A stretch of DNA of 64,000 nt from Streptomyces sp. R302 (GCF_012927245.1 NZ_JABBGE010000014.1:124001-188000); one strand, 5' to 3'; positions 39,617 to 48,243 are shown, counted from the stretch's first letter. The notes: generated from the sequence alone by a model not told the origin. Numbers and translations: made by a program.

Positions 39617-41026
39617 TCACCGGTCCGTCGGCTCGTGCCGCGGCTCGTGCCGCGGCACCGTCACCGTCACCTTCAGGCCGTGCGGCTCGTTCGGGGCGAA
39701 GGCGATGCCGCCGCCGGTGGCGGTCAGCAGGACGCGGGCGATGGAGAGGCCGAGGCCCGAGCCCTTGACGTTCTGGTGGCGTCCGGAGCGCCAGAAGCGG
39801 TCGCCGACCCGGGTCAGCTCCTCCTCGGTGAGGCCGGGTCCGAGGTCGGTGACGACGACCTCCACCGCGTCCTTGCCGGGCAGCACCCGCACCGTGACCC
39901 GCTCGCCCTCGGGCGTGAACTTCAGCGCGTTGTCGACGACCGCGTCGAGCGCGCTGGACAGGGCCACCGGGTCCGCCCAGCCGGTCGCCGCCCCGCACTC
40001 CCCCACCAGGGCGACGCCCTTGTCGTCGGCGACCGGCCGCCAGGAGGCGATCCGCTCTGCGGTGAGCGCGCCGACGTCGGTGAGCTGCAGGTCGGCGGCG
40101 GCGTGCTCGGCGAGGGCCAGGTCGAGGAGGTCGTCGAGGACCCGCGCGAGCCGCTTGCCCTCGGTGCGCACGGAGGCGATCTCCTCGTTCCCCTCGGGGA
40201 GTTCGAGGGCGAGCAGTTCGATGCGGAGCAGCAGCGCGGCGAGCGGGTTGCGGAGCTGGTGGGAGGCGTCGGCGACGAACGCCCGCTGCTGTTCGAGGGA
40301 TTCCTCGACGTGGTCGGCCATCTCGTTGAACGAGCGGGCCAGGCGGCGCAGTTCGGGCGGCCCGCCGGCCTCGGCGACCCGGGAGTTCATCCGCCCGGTG
40401 GCGATGTCGTGGGTGACGCCGTCAAGCACCCGTACCGGACGCAGCACCCAGCCGGTGAGGCGTACGGCGGCGCCGACGGCGAGCAGCATCGCGGCGGCCT
40501 CGCCGGCGAAGATCACCAGCCAGCCGCGCAGGATGCGGGCGCGGAGGTCCCCGGTGGGCGAGTCGGTGACGACGACGGCGACGACGTCCCCGTCGCGGAC
40601 GACGGGCGAGGCGATGGTGAGGCGGGCATGCGGCTGCCAGGGCCAGACCTGCGGCGGGTCGTGGCTGCGGCGGCCGAGGAGGGCCTCCTTGAAGGCGCGG
40701 CGGCCCTCGCCCTCGTACGGGACGACCCAGTCCTCGGGGGCGGCGGCCACGGCACGGTTGTCGCGGTAGAAGATGCCGGCCCGGATGCCGTACACGTCGT
40801 AGTAGCTGGCGAGTTCGCCGCGGAGGGTGGTGCGGCGCTCGTCGCTGACGGTGCTGGGGTCGCGGACGAACTGCCCGAGGGCGGCGAAGCGTGCGCCGTC
40901 GTCGAGGCGGTCGACGACGACCCGCTGCTGCTGGGCGGCGGCGAGGCTGGCGGCGAGCGGGAAGCCGAGGGCGAGCAGGACCCCCGCCATCAGGACGATG
41001 AGCAGGGGGAGGAGTCGGGTGCGCAC
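39617..41026 (-). CDS. gluK: Sensor histidine kinase, GluK-like
   Basis: A 469-residue membrane kinase: TM1 about 5-30, an extracytoplasmic sensor of about 140 residues, TM2 about 170-195, HAMP, HisKA with AFVADASHQLRNPLAALLL, and an HATPase with VVDNALKFTPEG, VVTDLGPGLTEEE and SGLGLSIARVLLTATGG. Its position with a response regulator divergent from gluABCD matches the GluR-GluK system described in S. coelicolor, in which GluK senses extracellular glutamate. The GTG start follows AGTC; no strong ribosome site is seen. It lies 19 bp after gluR. Confidence 0.88.
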   Translation of the reverse strand: MRTRLLPLLIVLMAGVLLALGFPLAASLAAAQQQRVVVDRLDDGARFAALGQFVRDPSTVSDERRTTLRGELASYYDVYGIRAGIFYRDNRAVAAAPEDWVVPYEGEGRRAFKEALLGRRSHDPPQVWPWQPHARLTIASPVVRDGDVVAVVVTDSPTGDLRARILRGWLVIFAGEAAAMLLAVGAAVRLTGWVLRPVRVLDGVTHDIATGRMNSRVAEAGGPPELRRLARSFNEMADHVEESLEQQRAFVADASHQLRNPLAALLLRIELLALELPEGNEEIASVRTEGKRLARVLDDLLDLALAEHAAADLQLTDVGALTAERIASWRPVADDKGVALVGECGAATGWADPVALSSALDAVVDNALKFTPEGERVTVRVLPGKDAVEVVVTDLGPGLTEEELTRVGDRFWRSGRHQNVKGSGLGLSIARVLLTATGGGIAFAPNEPHGLKVTVTVPRHEPRHEPTDR

Positions 41027-41045
41027 GGGCGGGGCGGCCGGGGGG

Positions 41046-41771
41046 TTACGCGGCCGGGGCGACCAGGCGGTAGCCGACGCCCCGCACGGTCTCGATCAGG
41101 GCGGGCATCCGCAGCTTGGAGCGGAGCGAGGCGACGTGCACCTCCAGGGTGCGGCCGGTCCCCTCCCAACTGGTCTGCCAGACCTCGGAGATGATCTGCT
41201 CGCGGCGGAAGACGACGCCGGGCCGCTGGGCGAGGAGGGCGAGCAGGTCGAACTCCTTGCGGGTGAGGGCGACGGGCTCGCCGTCGACGCTGACCCGCCG
41301 GGTGGGCAGCTCGACGGCGACGGACCCGAGGTGCAGCACGGTGGCATCGGCGGCGGAGCCCGTACCGCCGGCGCCGTCGTCGGGGGTGCCGGGTCCGGTG
41401 GTGCGCCGGGAGACGGCGTGGATGCGGGCGAGCAGCTCGCCGGGGTCGTAGGGCTTGACGACGTAGTCGTCGGCGCCGAGGTTGAGGCCGTGGATCCGGG
41501 AGCGCACGTCGGCACGGGCGGTCACCATGATCACCGGGGTGGTGGTGAGCTTCCGGATGCGCGCGCAGACCTGGTAGCCGTCCTGGTCGGGGAGGCCGAG
41601 GTCGAGCAGGATCACGCCGTACGAGGGGCGCTCGCCCTGTGCGGTGGGGAGGACGGCCTGGAGGGCCTCCTCGCCGTTGCGGGCGTGGGTGACGGCGAAG
41701 CCGTGCTTGGCGAGGATCGCGGAGAGGGCCGCGGCGACGTGGTCGTCGTCCTCGACGAGCAGCAGTCGCAT
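41046..41771 (-). CDS. gluR: OmpR-family response regulator, GluR-like
   Basis: A 241-residue regulator: receiver domain with LLLVEDDDHVAAAL, phospho-Asp57 in VILLDLGLPDQDG and Lys in DDYVVKPYDPGE, then a winged-helix domain with LTRKEFDLLALLAQRPG and GRTLEVHVASLRSKL. The ATG has GAGGAGAAG upstream. It is divergent from gluABCD across 262 bp. In S. coelicolor GluR controls glu transporter expression; the direct repeat at 41813-41831 is the likely binding site here. Confidence 0.9.
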   Translation of the reverse strand: MRLLLVEDDDHVAAALSAILAKHGFAVTHARNGEEALQAVLPTAQGERPSYGVILLDLGLPDQDGYQVCARIRKLTTTPVIMVTARADVRSRIHGLNLGADDYVVKPYDPGELLARIHAVSRRTTGPGTPDDGAGGTGSAADATVLHLGSVAVELPTRRVSVDGEPVALTRKEFDLLALLAQRPGVVFRREQIISEVWQTSWEGTGRTLEVHVASLRSKLRMPALIETVRGVGYRLVAPAA

Positions 41772-41812
41772 GGTCTTCTCCTCTCGTTCGCCGGGATGTC
41801 CCCCGTTCGGGA

Positions 41813-41831
41813 CATGAACGACCCATGAACG
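41813..41831. promoter_or_regulatory. Predicted GluR operator: direct repeat spaced 11 bp
   Basis: CATGAACG occurs at 41813-41820 and again at 41824-41831. OmpR-family dimers bind head-to-tail half-sites about 11 bp apart, which is exactly this spacing. It lies 42 bp upstream of the gluR start and about 200 bp upstream of gluA, in their shared control region. Confidence 0.6.
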
Positions 41832-41970
41832 CCGATCAGCGACGTCACAGTCAAGTGTCTCCGGCGGAGCTCCCGGTTCCGTTATCCACCCGGTACGGCC
41901 TCCTGGACCGTCTTCACCCAGAGTGTCCGACTGTCGCCCTATCGTTATCCTCAATTTCCGCTCAGATGTG

Positions 41971-42000
41971 ATGACGGCCCTCCGGACGGGTCTCTAGTGT
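41971..42000 (+). promoter_or_regulatory. Candidate gluA promoter
   Basis: ATGACG (41971-41976), an 18-bp spacer and TAGTGT (41995-42000) fit a Streptomyces housekeeping promoter, with transcription starting about 27 bp before the gluA ATG. CGAGGAGGA (42011-42019) follows as ribosome site. Confidence 0.5.
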
Positions 42001-42033
42001 CCTCCCAACCGAGGAGGACGGAGCAAGAGGCCG

Positions 42034-42819
42034 ATGAGCGGAGTGGCAGTGTCCAAGAACCACGAGGACGCCCCCCGGGCCCAGGACGACCTGGTCGTCC
42101 TGTCCGGCGTGAACAAGCACTTCGGCGCGCTGCACGTGCTGCAGGACATCGACCTCACGATCGGCCGCGGTGAAGTCGTCGTCGTCATCGGGCCGTCGGG
42201 TTCCGGCAAGTCGACGCTGTGCCGGACGATCAACCGCCTGGAGACCATCGACGCGGGCACGATCACGATCGACGGGAAGCCGCTGCCCGCGGAGGGCAGG
42301 GAGCTGGCCCGGCTGCGGTCGGACGTCGGCATGGTCTTCCAGTCCTTCAATCTCTTCGCGCACAAGACCGTGCTCGAGAACGTGATGCTGGGCCAGATCA
42401 AGGTCCGCGGCACCGCGAAGGCCGAGGCGGAGACCAAGGCCCGCGCCCTGCTGGAGCGGGTGGGGGTGGCCGCACAGGCCGAGAAGTACCCGGCGCAGCT
42501 CTCCGGCGGCCAGCAGCAGCGCGTGGCGATCGCCCGGGCGCTCGCCATGGGTCCGAAGGTGATGCTCTTCGACGAGCCCACCTCGGCCCTGGACCCCGAA
42601 ATGATCAACGAGGTCCTGGAGGTCATGCAGCAGCTGGCCCGCGAGGGCATGACGATGGTGGTCGTGACGCACGAGATGGGCTTCGCCCGCTCCGCGGCCG
42701 ACCGGGTCGTCTTCATGGCCGACGGCAGGATCGTCGAACAGGCCACCCCCGAGGAGTTCTTCAGCAACCCGCGCAGCGACCGGGCGAAGGACTTCCTCTC
42801 CAAAATCCTGCACCACTGA
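42034..42819 (+). CDS. gluA: Glutamate ABC transporter, ATP-binding protein
   Basis: A 261-residue ATPase of the polar amino acid uptake family. Walker A is GPSGSGKST (about 52-60), the Q-loop is in VFQSFNLFAHKTV, the signature is LSGGQQQRVAIARAL, and Walker B is VMLFDEPTSALDPE with the switch His in VVVTHEMGF. It starts the gluABCD operon, divergent from gluR-gluK. It powers uptake of glutamate from outside. Confidence 0.96.
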   Translation: MSGVAVSKNHEDAPRAQDDLVVLSGVNKHFGALHVLQDIDLTIGRGEVVVVIGPSGSGKSTLCRTINRLETIDAGTITIDGKPLPAEGRELARLRSDVGMVFQSFNLFAHKTVLENVMLGQIKVRGTAKAEAETKARALLERVGVAAQAEKYPAQLSGGQQQRVAIARALAMGPKVMLFDEPTSALDPEMINEVLEVMQQLAREGMTMVVVTHEMGFARSAADRVVFMADGRIVEQATPEEFFSNPRSDRAKDFLSKILHH

Positions 42820-42873
42820 GCGAGTCGACGACCTAGTCTTCGCAACTCACCGCTACCCAAGGGACGTTCACCC

Positions 42874-43695
42874 ATGAAGCTTCGCTCCGCCTCCGCGGCC
42901 GCCGCGGCCGCCGTCGTCCTCGCCCTGACCGCCACCGCCTGCGGCACCGGCTCGGACTCCGGCAGCAACGGCGACAAGATCACCATCGGCATCAAGTTCG
43001 ACCAGCCGGGTCTCGGCCTGAAGACCCCGGACGGCTCGTACGCGGGCTTCGACGTCGACGTCGCCAAGTACGTCGCCAAGGAGCTCGGTTACGACGAGGG
43101 CAAGATCAACTGGAAGCAGGCCCCGTCGGCCGAGCGCGAGAACCTCATCAAGAACGGCGACGTGAAGTTCGTCGTGGCGACCTACTCGATCAACGAGAAG
43201 CGCCTGAAGGAGGTCGACTTCGCCGGCCCGTACTTCGTGACCCACCAGGACCTGCTGGTCCGCGCCGACGACAGCTCGATCACCAAGGTCGAGGACCTCA
43301 ACTCCAAGAAGCTCTGCTCGGTCACCGGCTCGACCTCCGCGCAGAACGTCAAGGAGAAGCTGGCCCCCGACGCCGACCTCCAGCAGCTCGGCGGGTACTC
43401 GGAGTGCCTGACCGGTCTCGAGAACAAGCGCGTCGACGCCCTCACCACGGACGCCTCCATCCTCGCGGGCTACGCCGCGCAGAAGGAGCACCAGGGCAAG
43501 TTCAAGCTCGCGGGTCTCTCCATGAGCGACGAGAACTACGGCATCGGCCTCAAGAAGGGCGACTCCGAACTCAAGGGCAAGATCAACAAGGCCCTGGAGA
43601 AGATGGTGTCCGACGGCACCTGGGACAAGCTCGTGAAGCAGCACTTCGGCCCGTCCGGCTACAAGAACGAGCCCGCCCCGAAGATCGCGGGCTGA
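42874..43695 (+). CDS. gluB: Glutamate ABC transporter, substrate-binding lipoprotein
   Basis: A 273-residue family 3 binding protein. The signal has lipobox LTATAC with Cys23, then ITIGIKFDQPGLGLKTPDGSY, GFDVDVAKYVAKELG, LIKNGDVKFVVATYSINEKR and VDFAGPYFVTHQDLLVR, typical of glutamate/aspartate binders. It captures glutamate at the outer membrane face and hands it to GluCD. It lies 54 bp after gluA and is followed by a hairpin before gluC. AAGGGA precedes the ATG. Confidence 0.95.
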   Translation: MKLRSASAAAAAAVVLALTATACGTGSDSGSNGDKITIGIKFDQPGLGLKTPDGSYAGFDVDVAKYVAKELGYDEGKINWKQAPSAERENLIKNGDVKFVVATYSINEKRLKEVDFAGPYFVTHQDLLVRADDSSITKVEDLNSKKLCSVTGSTSAQNVKEKLAPDADLQQLGGYSECLTGLENKRVDALTTDASILAGYAAQKEHQGKFKLAGLSMSDENYGIGLKKGDSELKGKINKALEKMVSDGTWDKLVKQHFGPSGYKNEPAPKIAG

Positions 43696-43706
43696 CCTCA
43701 CGTGCT

Positions 43707-43745
43707 GCCGTGACGGCCGCCCCGCCCGGGTGCGGCCGTCACGGC
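43707..43745 (+). terminator. Intra-operon hairpin between gluB and gluC
   Basis: A perfect 14-bp stem (43707-43720 with 43732-43745) closes an 11-nt loop, 11 bp after the gluB stop. Placed inside the operon, it probably acts as a partial terminator or 3' stabiliser that keeps the binding protein more abundant than the permeases. Confidence 0.7.
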
Positions 43746-43812
43746 GCCACCGGCCGCTGCCGACGCACCGGCCGTCCCACCGACCGACCACCAGGGGAGA
43801 GCGCGGAGCATC

Positions 43813-44487
43813 GTGTTCGACTTTCTTGATTCCGGGCAGTACGACCTGCTCGGCGCCTTCTGGGTGACGGCGCAGCTCGCCCTCTACTCGGCGATCGGCT
43901 CGCTGATCTGGGGCACCGCCCTGGTCGCCATGCGGGTCAGCCCGGTCCCGCTGATGCGCGCCTTCGGCACGACGTACGTCAACCTCGTCCGCAACACCCC
44001 GCTGACGGTCGTCATCGTGGCCTGCTCCTTCGTCCTCGACCAGACCCTGGCGGTGACGCTCGGCGGCGAGACCTTCGAGGAGACCGGCTTCCGTCTCGCG
44101 ATCCTCGGTCTCACGGCGTACACCGGCACCTTCGTCTGCGAGGCGCTGCGCTCCGGCATCAACACGGTCCCGGCCGGCCAGGCGGAGGCCGCCCGCGCGC
44201 TGGGCATGAGCTTCACCCAGGTCCTGACCGTGGTGATCCTCCCGCAGGCGTTCCGCGCGGCGATCACCCCGCTCGCGAACGTGCTCATCGCCCTCACCAA
44301 GAACACCACGGTGGCGGCGGCGATCAGCGCCGCCGAGGCCGCGTTCCTGATGAAGGCGATGATCGAGAACGAGGCCCAGGCGCTCTTCACCGTCTTCGGG
44401 ATCTTCGCCTTCGGCTTCATCGTCCTGACCCTCCCCACCGGCCTGGTCCTCGGCTGGGCGGCCAAGCGACTGGCGGTGAAGCGATGA
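43813..44487 (+). CDS. gluC: Glutamate ABC transporter, permease
   Basis: A 224-residue membrane permease with about five hydrophobic segments and the EAA loop AEAARALGMSFTQVLTVVILPQAFR that docks on GluA. GTG start with GGAG five bases upstream. It overlaps gluD by 4 bp (ATGA). Confidence 0.95.
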   Translation: MFDFLDSGQYDLLGAFWVTAQLALYSAIGSLIWGTALVAMRVSPVPLMRAFGTTYVNLVRNTPLTVVIVACSFVLDQTLAVTLGGETFEETGFRLAILGLTAYTGTFVCEALRSGINTVPAGQAEAARALGMSFTQVLTVVILPQAFRAAITPLANVLIALTKNTTVAAAISAAEAAFLMKAMIENEAQALFTVFGIFAFGFIVLTLPTGLVLGWAAKRLAVKR

Positions 44488-45374
44488 GCTCCGTCCTCTA
44501 CGACGTCCCCGGCCCCAAGGCCAAGCGGCGCAACGTCCTCTACACGATCGTCTTCCTCGCCGTCCTGGGCCTGGTGGCCTACTGGGTGCTCTCCGCCATG
44601 GCGGACAAGAACCAGCTGGCGGCCGAGAAGTGGAGCCCGTTCGTCACCGACTCCCAGGTCTGGACGACGTACCTGCTGCCCGGCCTCGTCGAGACGCTGA
44701 AGGCCGCCGCTCTCTCCATCCTGATCGCGCTGCCGCTCGGCGCGGCCCTGGGCATCGGCCGGCTCTCCGACCACCGCTGGGTACGTGTCCCGGTCGGCGT
44801 GGTCGTCGAGTTCTTCCGGGCCATCCCGGTGCTGCTGCTGATGATGTTCTCCAGCGCCGTGTACGCCGCCTACACGCCCGTCAGCTCCGACTTCCGCCCC
44901 CTGTACGCGGTCGTCACCGGCCTGGTGCTCTACAACGCCTCCGTCATCGCCGAGGTCGTCCGCGCCGGCGTCCTCTCGCTCCCCCGGGGCCAGGGCGACG
45001 CGGCCGTCGCGCTCGGCATGCGCAAGGGCCAGTCCATGCTGTACGTGCTGCTGCCGCAGGCGGTGACGGTCATGCTCCCGGCCCTGGTGAGCCAGCTCGT
45101 CGTCATCGTGAAGGACACCGCGCTCGGCGGCGCGCTCCTCGGCTTCGGCGAACTGCTCAGCCAGAACCGGCAGATCACCGCCAACTACGGCGCCAACACG
45201 ATCGCCGCGTTCACGGTCATCGCCCTGATCTACATCGCGCTCAACGCCCTCCTCACCTACCTCGCCGCACGCCTGGAGAAGCGGCTCCGGCAGGGCCGCA
45301 AGGCCGCCGCGGTGAAGGACGTGGCCCCGGTCGTGAACGTCGAGGCGGGCGCGGCGGGCACCGGCGGCGTCTGA
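44484..45374 (+). CDS. gluD: Glutamate ABC transporter, permease
   Basis: A 296-residue second permease with an extended N-terminus of about 60 residues including a first membrane segment (VLYTIVFLAVLGLVAYWVL). The EAA loop is GDAAVALGMRKGQSMLYVLLPQA. The C-terminal tail is Ala/Val-rich and probably unstructured. Start coupled to gluC by ATGA. Confidence 0.95.
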   Translation: MSSVLYDVPGPKAKRRNVLYTIVFLAVLGLVAYWVLSAMADKNQLAAEKWSPFVTDSQVWTTYLLPGLVETLKAAALSILIALPLGAALGIGRLSDHRWVRVPVGVVVEFFRAIPVLLLMMFSSAVYAAYTPVSSDFRPLYAVVTGLVLYNASVIAEVVRAGVLSLPRGQGDAAVALGMRKGQSMLYVLLPQAVTVMLPALVSQLVVIVKDTALGGALLGFGELLSQNRQITANYGANTIAAFTVIALIYIALNALLTYLAARLEKRLRQGRKAAAVKDVAPVVNVEAGAAGTGGV

Positions 45375-45427
45375 CCCCCACGACCACCCTCCCGACCGGC
45401 CCGGTTTCCCCCCAACTCCGCGCCCGT

Positions 45428-45513
45428 CCCCTTCCGGCCCCGTCCGGCTCCCCCGGAGCATCCGCTTCCGGTGGAACCGGCGGGGCCGGAGGTTCTGGTG
45501 GGACCGGAAGGGG
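45428..45513 (+). terminator. Long imperfect inverted repeat after gluD
   Basis: CCCCTTCCGG at 45428-45437 pairs with 45504-45513, and shorter G/C arms between them can pair too. It is the only likely terminator of the glu operon in the 321-bp gap 45375-45695, which holds no other gene that I can see. No U-run follows. Confidence 0.4.
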
Positions 45514-45695
45514 TACGAGGGGTGCTCCCCGGGCCCGGAAACGGCCCCGACCTGACAACAGCCGCACCACGCCCACCGCGTCACTTGACGCAAAACACCC
45601 TGACTGGGTTGCATACGGTCTGTGATCAAGCACCGGGCTCGTGCCACACTCTGCTGTGCTGCCCCCATGACTTTCCGGCCTTTTGGAGCCGCGCC

Positions 45696-47432
45696 GTGGA
45701 CCCGGTGATCATCGTGGGCGCGGGGCCGGTCGGCCTCGCGCTCTCCCTCGCGCTCGCCGCGCAGGGCGTGCCCAGCGTCGTCCTCGACGAGACCTCCGGC
45801 AAGGAGGAGCCGCGCCCGGCGCGGACCGTCGTGCTGCGCGCCGACATGGCCGCCCTGGTCGAGCGGCTGGGCTGCGCCACCGTCCGCGACGAGGGGCTGC
45901 GCTGGGTCGGCTGGCGCGGGATGCAGCGCCGCCGGCAGCTGCGCGAGGTCGCCTTCGACCTGGGACTCGGCGGCACCGAGGAGTGGTCCGAGGACCCCGA
46001 CTCCCCCTCCGCTCCGGCCGCCCCCCTGCACATCCCCCAGCACGCGCTCGCCCGCGGGCTGCGCGAGGCCATCGCCCGCGAACCGCTCGTCCGGCTCGTC
46101 ACCGACGCCCGCCTGGACACCATCGAGCAGGACCGCACCGGGGTCACCGCCCACACCCGCGGCCCGGACGGCACCTGGTGGCGCGGTAGCCACCTCGTCG
46201 GCTGCGACGGCGCCCGCTCCACGGTCCGCAAGCTGCTCGGCGTCCGCTTCCCCGGCCGCACCGCGGTCGAGCGGCACGCGGTCGCCGCCCTGCGCACCGA
46301 ACTCCCCTGGCCCGGCGAGTCCCTGCTGCACCGTCAGCCCCCGTGGCGCGGGTCCGGCGAGGAGATCACCGCCCGCCCGCTGCCCGACGGGGTGTGGCGG
46401 ATCGACTGGCTGCTGCCGCCGCGCGGCGAACTCGTCACCCCGGACGCCCTGGTCGCCCGGATCCGCGAGACCCTGGCCGGCTGGTGCGAGGGCGTCACCC
46501 CTCCGTACGAGCTCCTCGACACCGGTGTCCACACCCTGCACCACCGGCTGGCCCGCCGCTGGCGCGTCGACCGGGTGCTGCTCGCCGGGGACGCGGCCCA
46601 TCTGCTGGGCGCGATCGGCACCCAGAGCCTCGACGAGGGCCTCCGGGACGTCGACAACCTCGCCTGGAAACTCGCCCTCACCTGGCACCGGTCCGCCCCC
46701 GACGCCCTGCTCGACAGCTACCAGAGCGAGCGCCGCACGGCGATCGCGGCCCGGCTGCGCGCCGCCGACCAGGCCCTGCCGGCGCTGCGCGGCGGCGGTG
46801 GGCTGCGCGGCTTCCTGCCGGGCGGGATGCGGGGCCACGAGGCCCTGCTGACCGACGGGCACCTGGGCCGGGGCCCGCTGGGCGCCTCCCCCGCCTATCC
46901 GCACTCGCCGCTCGCCGCGCCCTTCAGCGAGGGCATGGTCCCGGTGGGCACCCCGCTCGGCGCGCCCGTCGAGGACGTCCGGGTGACCGCCCCCGACGAC
47001 ACGACGGTACGGCTCCGGGACCGGCTGGGGCAGGCCCGCTTCCTGGTCCTGCTCGTCGCCCCCGGCTCCGGGGTGTGGGAGCGCCGGCACTGGCGGACGG
47101 CCGGTCTGATGCCCCGCCTGGAGGAGGCCGCCGAGGCCCTCCCGGTGACGGCGGAGGTCCTGGTGACCGACGCTTATCCCGGCGCGCCCGCCCACGCCGT
47201 CCTGCTCGTCCGCCCCGACGGGCATCTGGTCGCCGCCTTCGCGGGCGTGCACCCCGAGGAGCTCCACGCGGCGGCCGAGGCCGCCCGCGGCAGCGCCCCC
47301 GAGGAGCCCGCCGACGCGGCGGAGGAGAAGCCGCCGGCCCTGCCCGCGACGGCCGAGGAGGCGCTCTCCGTCGAGGTCCCGGCCCCGGCCGAGGCATCGC
47401 CGGCACAGGACCGGACGGTGGAAGTCCATTGA
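45696..47432 (+). CDS. FAD-dependent monooxygenase (aromatic hydroxylase type)
   Basis: A 578-residue group A flavoprotein. The Rossmann FAD site is PVIIVGAGPVGLALSLALA at the N-terminus, the DG motif is LVGCDGARSTVRKLLG, and the GD motif is VLLAGDAAHLLGAIGTQSLDEG followed by DVDNLAWKLA. A thioredoxin-like C-terminal domain ends near 500, and the last 60 residues are Ala/Glu/Pro-rich. Members hydroxylate phenolic or polyketide substrates with NAD(P)H; the substrate is unknown here. GTG at 45696 has GGAG seven bases upstream. Confidence 0.88.
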   Translation: MDPVIIVGAGPVGLALSLALAAQGVPSVVLDETSGKEEPRPARTVVLRADMAALVERLGCATVRDEGLRWVGWRGMQRRRQLREVAFDLGLGGTEEWSEDPDSPSAPAAPLHIPQHALARGLREAIAREPLVRLVTDARLDTIEQDRTGVTAHTRGPDGTWWRGSHLVGCDGARSTVRKLLGVRFPGRTAVERHAVAALRTELPWPGESLLHRQPPWRGSGEEITARPLPDGVWRIDWLLPPRGELVTPDALVARIRETLAGWCEGVTPPYELLDTGVHTLHHRLARRWRVDRVLLAGDAAHLLGAIGTQSLDEGLRDVDNLAWKLALTWHRSAPDALLDSYQSERRTAIAARLRAADQALPALRGGGGLRGFLPGGMRGHEALLTDGHLGRGPLGASPAYPHSPLAAPFSEGMVPVGTPLGAPVEDVRVTAPDDTTVRLRDRLGQARFLVLLVAPGSGVWERRHWRTAGLMPRLEEAAEALPVTAEVLVTDAYPGAPAHAVLLVRPDGHLVAAFAGVHPEELHAAAEAARGSAPEEPADAAEEKPPALPATAEEALSVEVPAPAEASPAQDRTVEVH

Positions 47433-47457
47433 TTCGCGCGGACGCGCGTGGTGTACT
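47429..47457 (+). promoter_or_regulatory. Promoter of the cysteine dioxygenase leader
   Basis: TTGATT (47429-47434), a 17-bp spacer and TGTACT (47452-47457) form a good promoter overlapping the stop of the flavoprotein gene. The leader-peptide GTG lies 7 nt beyond the -10, so the transcript would begin at its start codon. Confidence 0.55.
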
Positions 47458-47464
47458 CCGGAGC

Positions 47465-47551
47465 GTGACCGACACCGATGTACGCCTGTGGCGGAGGGTC
47501 CACATGGACCTGATCCGCTATGCGGGCTGCGTGTGTCGCCCGTCCTTCTGA
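47465..47551 (+). CDS. Cys-containing leader peptide upstream of cysteine dioxygenase
   Basis: A 28-residue peptide, MTDTDVRLWRRVHMDLIRY followed by AGCVCRPSF. The RRVHMDLIRYAG-CVCRPS pattern matches small leader peptides seen ahead of sulfur-metabolism genes in actinobacteria, some of which are known to act by cysteine-responsive attenuation. It has no useful ribosome site and probably sits at the very start of the mRNA. It ends 146 bp before the cysteine dioxygenase start. The two Cys codons near its end are where ribosomes would stall when charged tRNA-Cys is low. Confidence 0.8.
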   Translation: MTDTDVRLWRRVHMDLIRYAGCVCRPSF

Positions 47552-47597
47552 ACTCGCTTCCCTTTCCCCGCGCGTCCGCCCGACCCGCCGCCCCGCC

Positions 47598-47691
47598 CCG
47601 GACCTCCGTCCGGCGGGCGTGCCCGGTTCGGCTTCCCCGGCGAACCCGCCGTTCTCCCTCCGCGGCGCGCACCCCAGCGATTCCAGGACGG
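47598..47691 (+). promoter_or_regulatory. Candidate attenuator / ribosome-site masking structure
   Basis: CCGGAC (47598-47603) pairs locally with GTCCGG (47608-47613). The segment CCGTCC (47606-47611) can instead pair with GGACGG (47686-47691), which covers the only ribosome-site-like sequence before the dioxygenase GTG. A second hairpin, GGTTCG 47625-47630 with 47641-47646, lies between. The two pairings exclude each other, as needed for a switch driven by translation of the leader peptide. This is inference from complementarity. Confidence 0.4.
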
Positions 47692-47697
47692 TCATCC

Positions 47698-48243
47698 GTG
47701 CCCGCGACTTCTGTCATCCCTTCCCCCTCCCCCGCTCGAACGGCCGCCGGTCCCCCGACCGCGGCCGAACTGCTCGACTTCGTCCTCCGTACCGCCGCCG
47801 ACCAGGCCCTCGTCGACTCCCTGCCGCTCGATCCGGAGGGCCGCACCTGGGTGCGCCTGGACGGCCCCGGCGGCAGCGAGGCCTGGCTCATCGGCTGGCC
47901 GCCCGGTACCGGCACCGGCTGGCACGACCACGCCGAGTCCGTCGGCGCCTTCGCCACCGCCCGCGGCAGCCTGACCGAGCACGCGCTCGCGGTCCGGCTC
48001 CCGGCGGGCGGCTGGAAGACCCTGGAGCTGGCCGAGGACCTCGACCGCTCCCGCCGGCTCGACGCGGGCGACGGCCGCGCCTTCGGCCGCGACCACCTGC
48101 ACGAGGTCCTGAACGCCTCCCCCGACGCCCACGCGATCTCGGTGCACGCCTACCACCCGCCGCTCCCGCTGATCAGGCGGTTCAGCCGGACCGGCCCCGT
48201 GCTCCGCCTGGAGCAGGTCGAACGCCCGGAGGACTGGCAGTGA
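47698..48243 (+). CDS. Cysteine dioxygenase family protein
   Basis: A 181-residue cupin that oxidises L-cysteine to cysteine sulfinate. The likely iron ligands are His76 and His78 in GTGWHDHAES and His135 in DHLHEVLNAS; YHPPLP follows His150. It is preceded by the Cys leader peptide and overlaps the rhodanese gene by GTGA, so the pair handles excess cysteine sulfur. GTG start with AGGACGG about 7 bases upstream. Confidence 0.9.
   Translation: MPATSVIPSPSPARTAAGPPTAAELLDFVLRTAADQALVDSLPLDPEGRTWVRLDGPGGSEAWLIGWPPGTGTGWHDHAESVGAFATARGSLTEHALAVRLPAGGWKTLELAEDLDRSRRLDAGDGRAFGRDHLHEVLNASPDAHAISVHAYHPPLPLIRRFSRTGPVLRLEQVERPEDWQ

Noticed and set aside
45585..45619. TTGACG ... TACGGT promoter before the flavoprotein gene
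   Set aside because: The spacing is 23 bp, too long for a housekeeping promoter, and no better pair was found.
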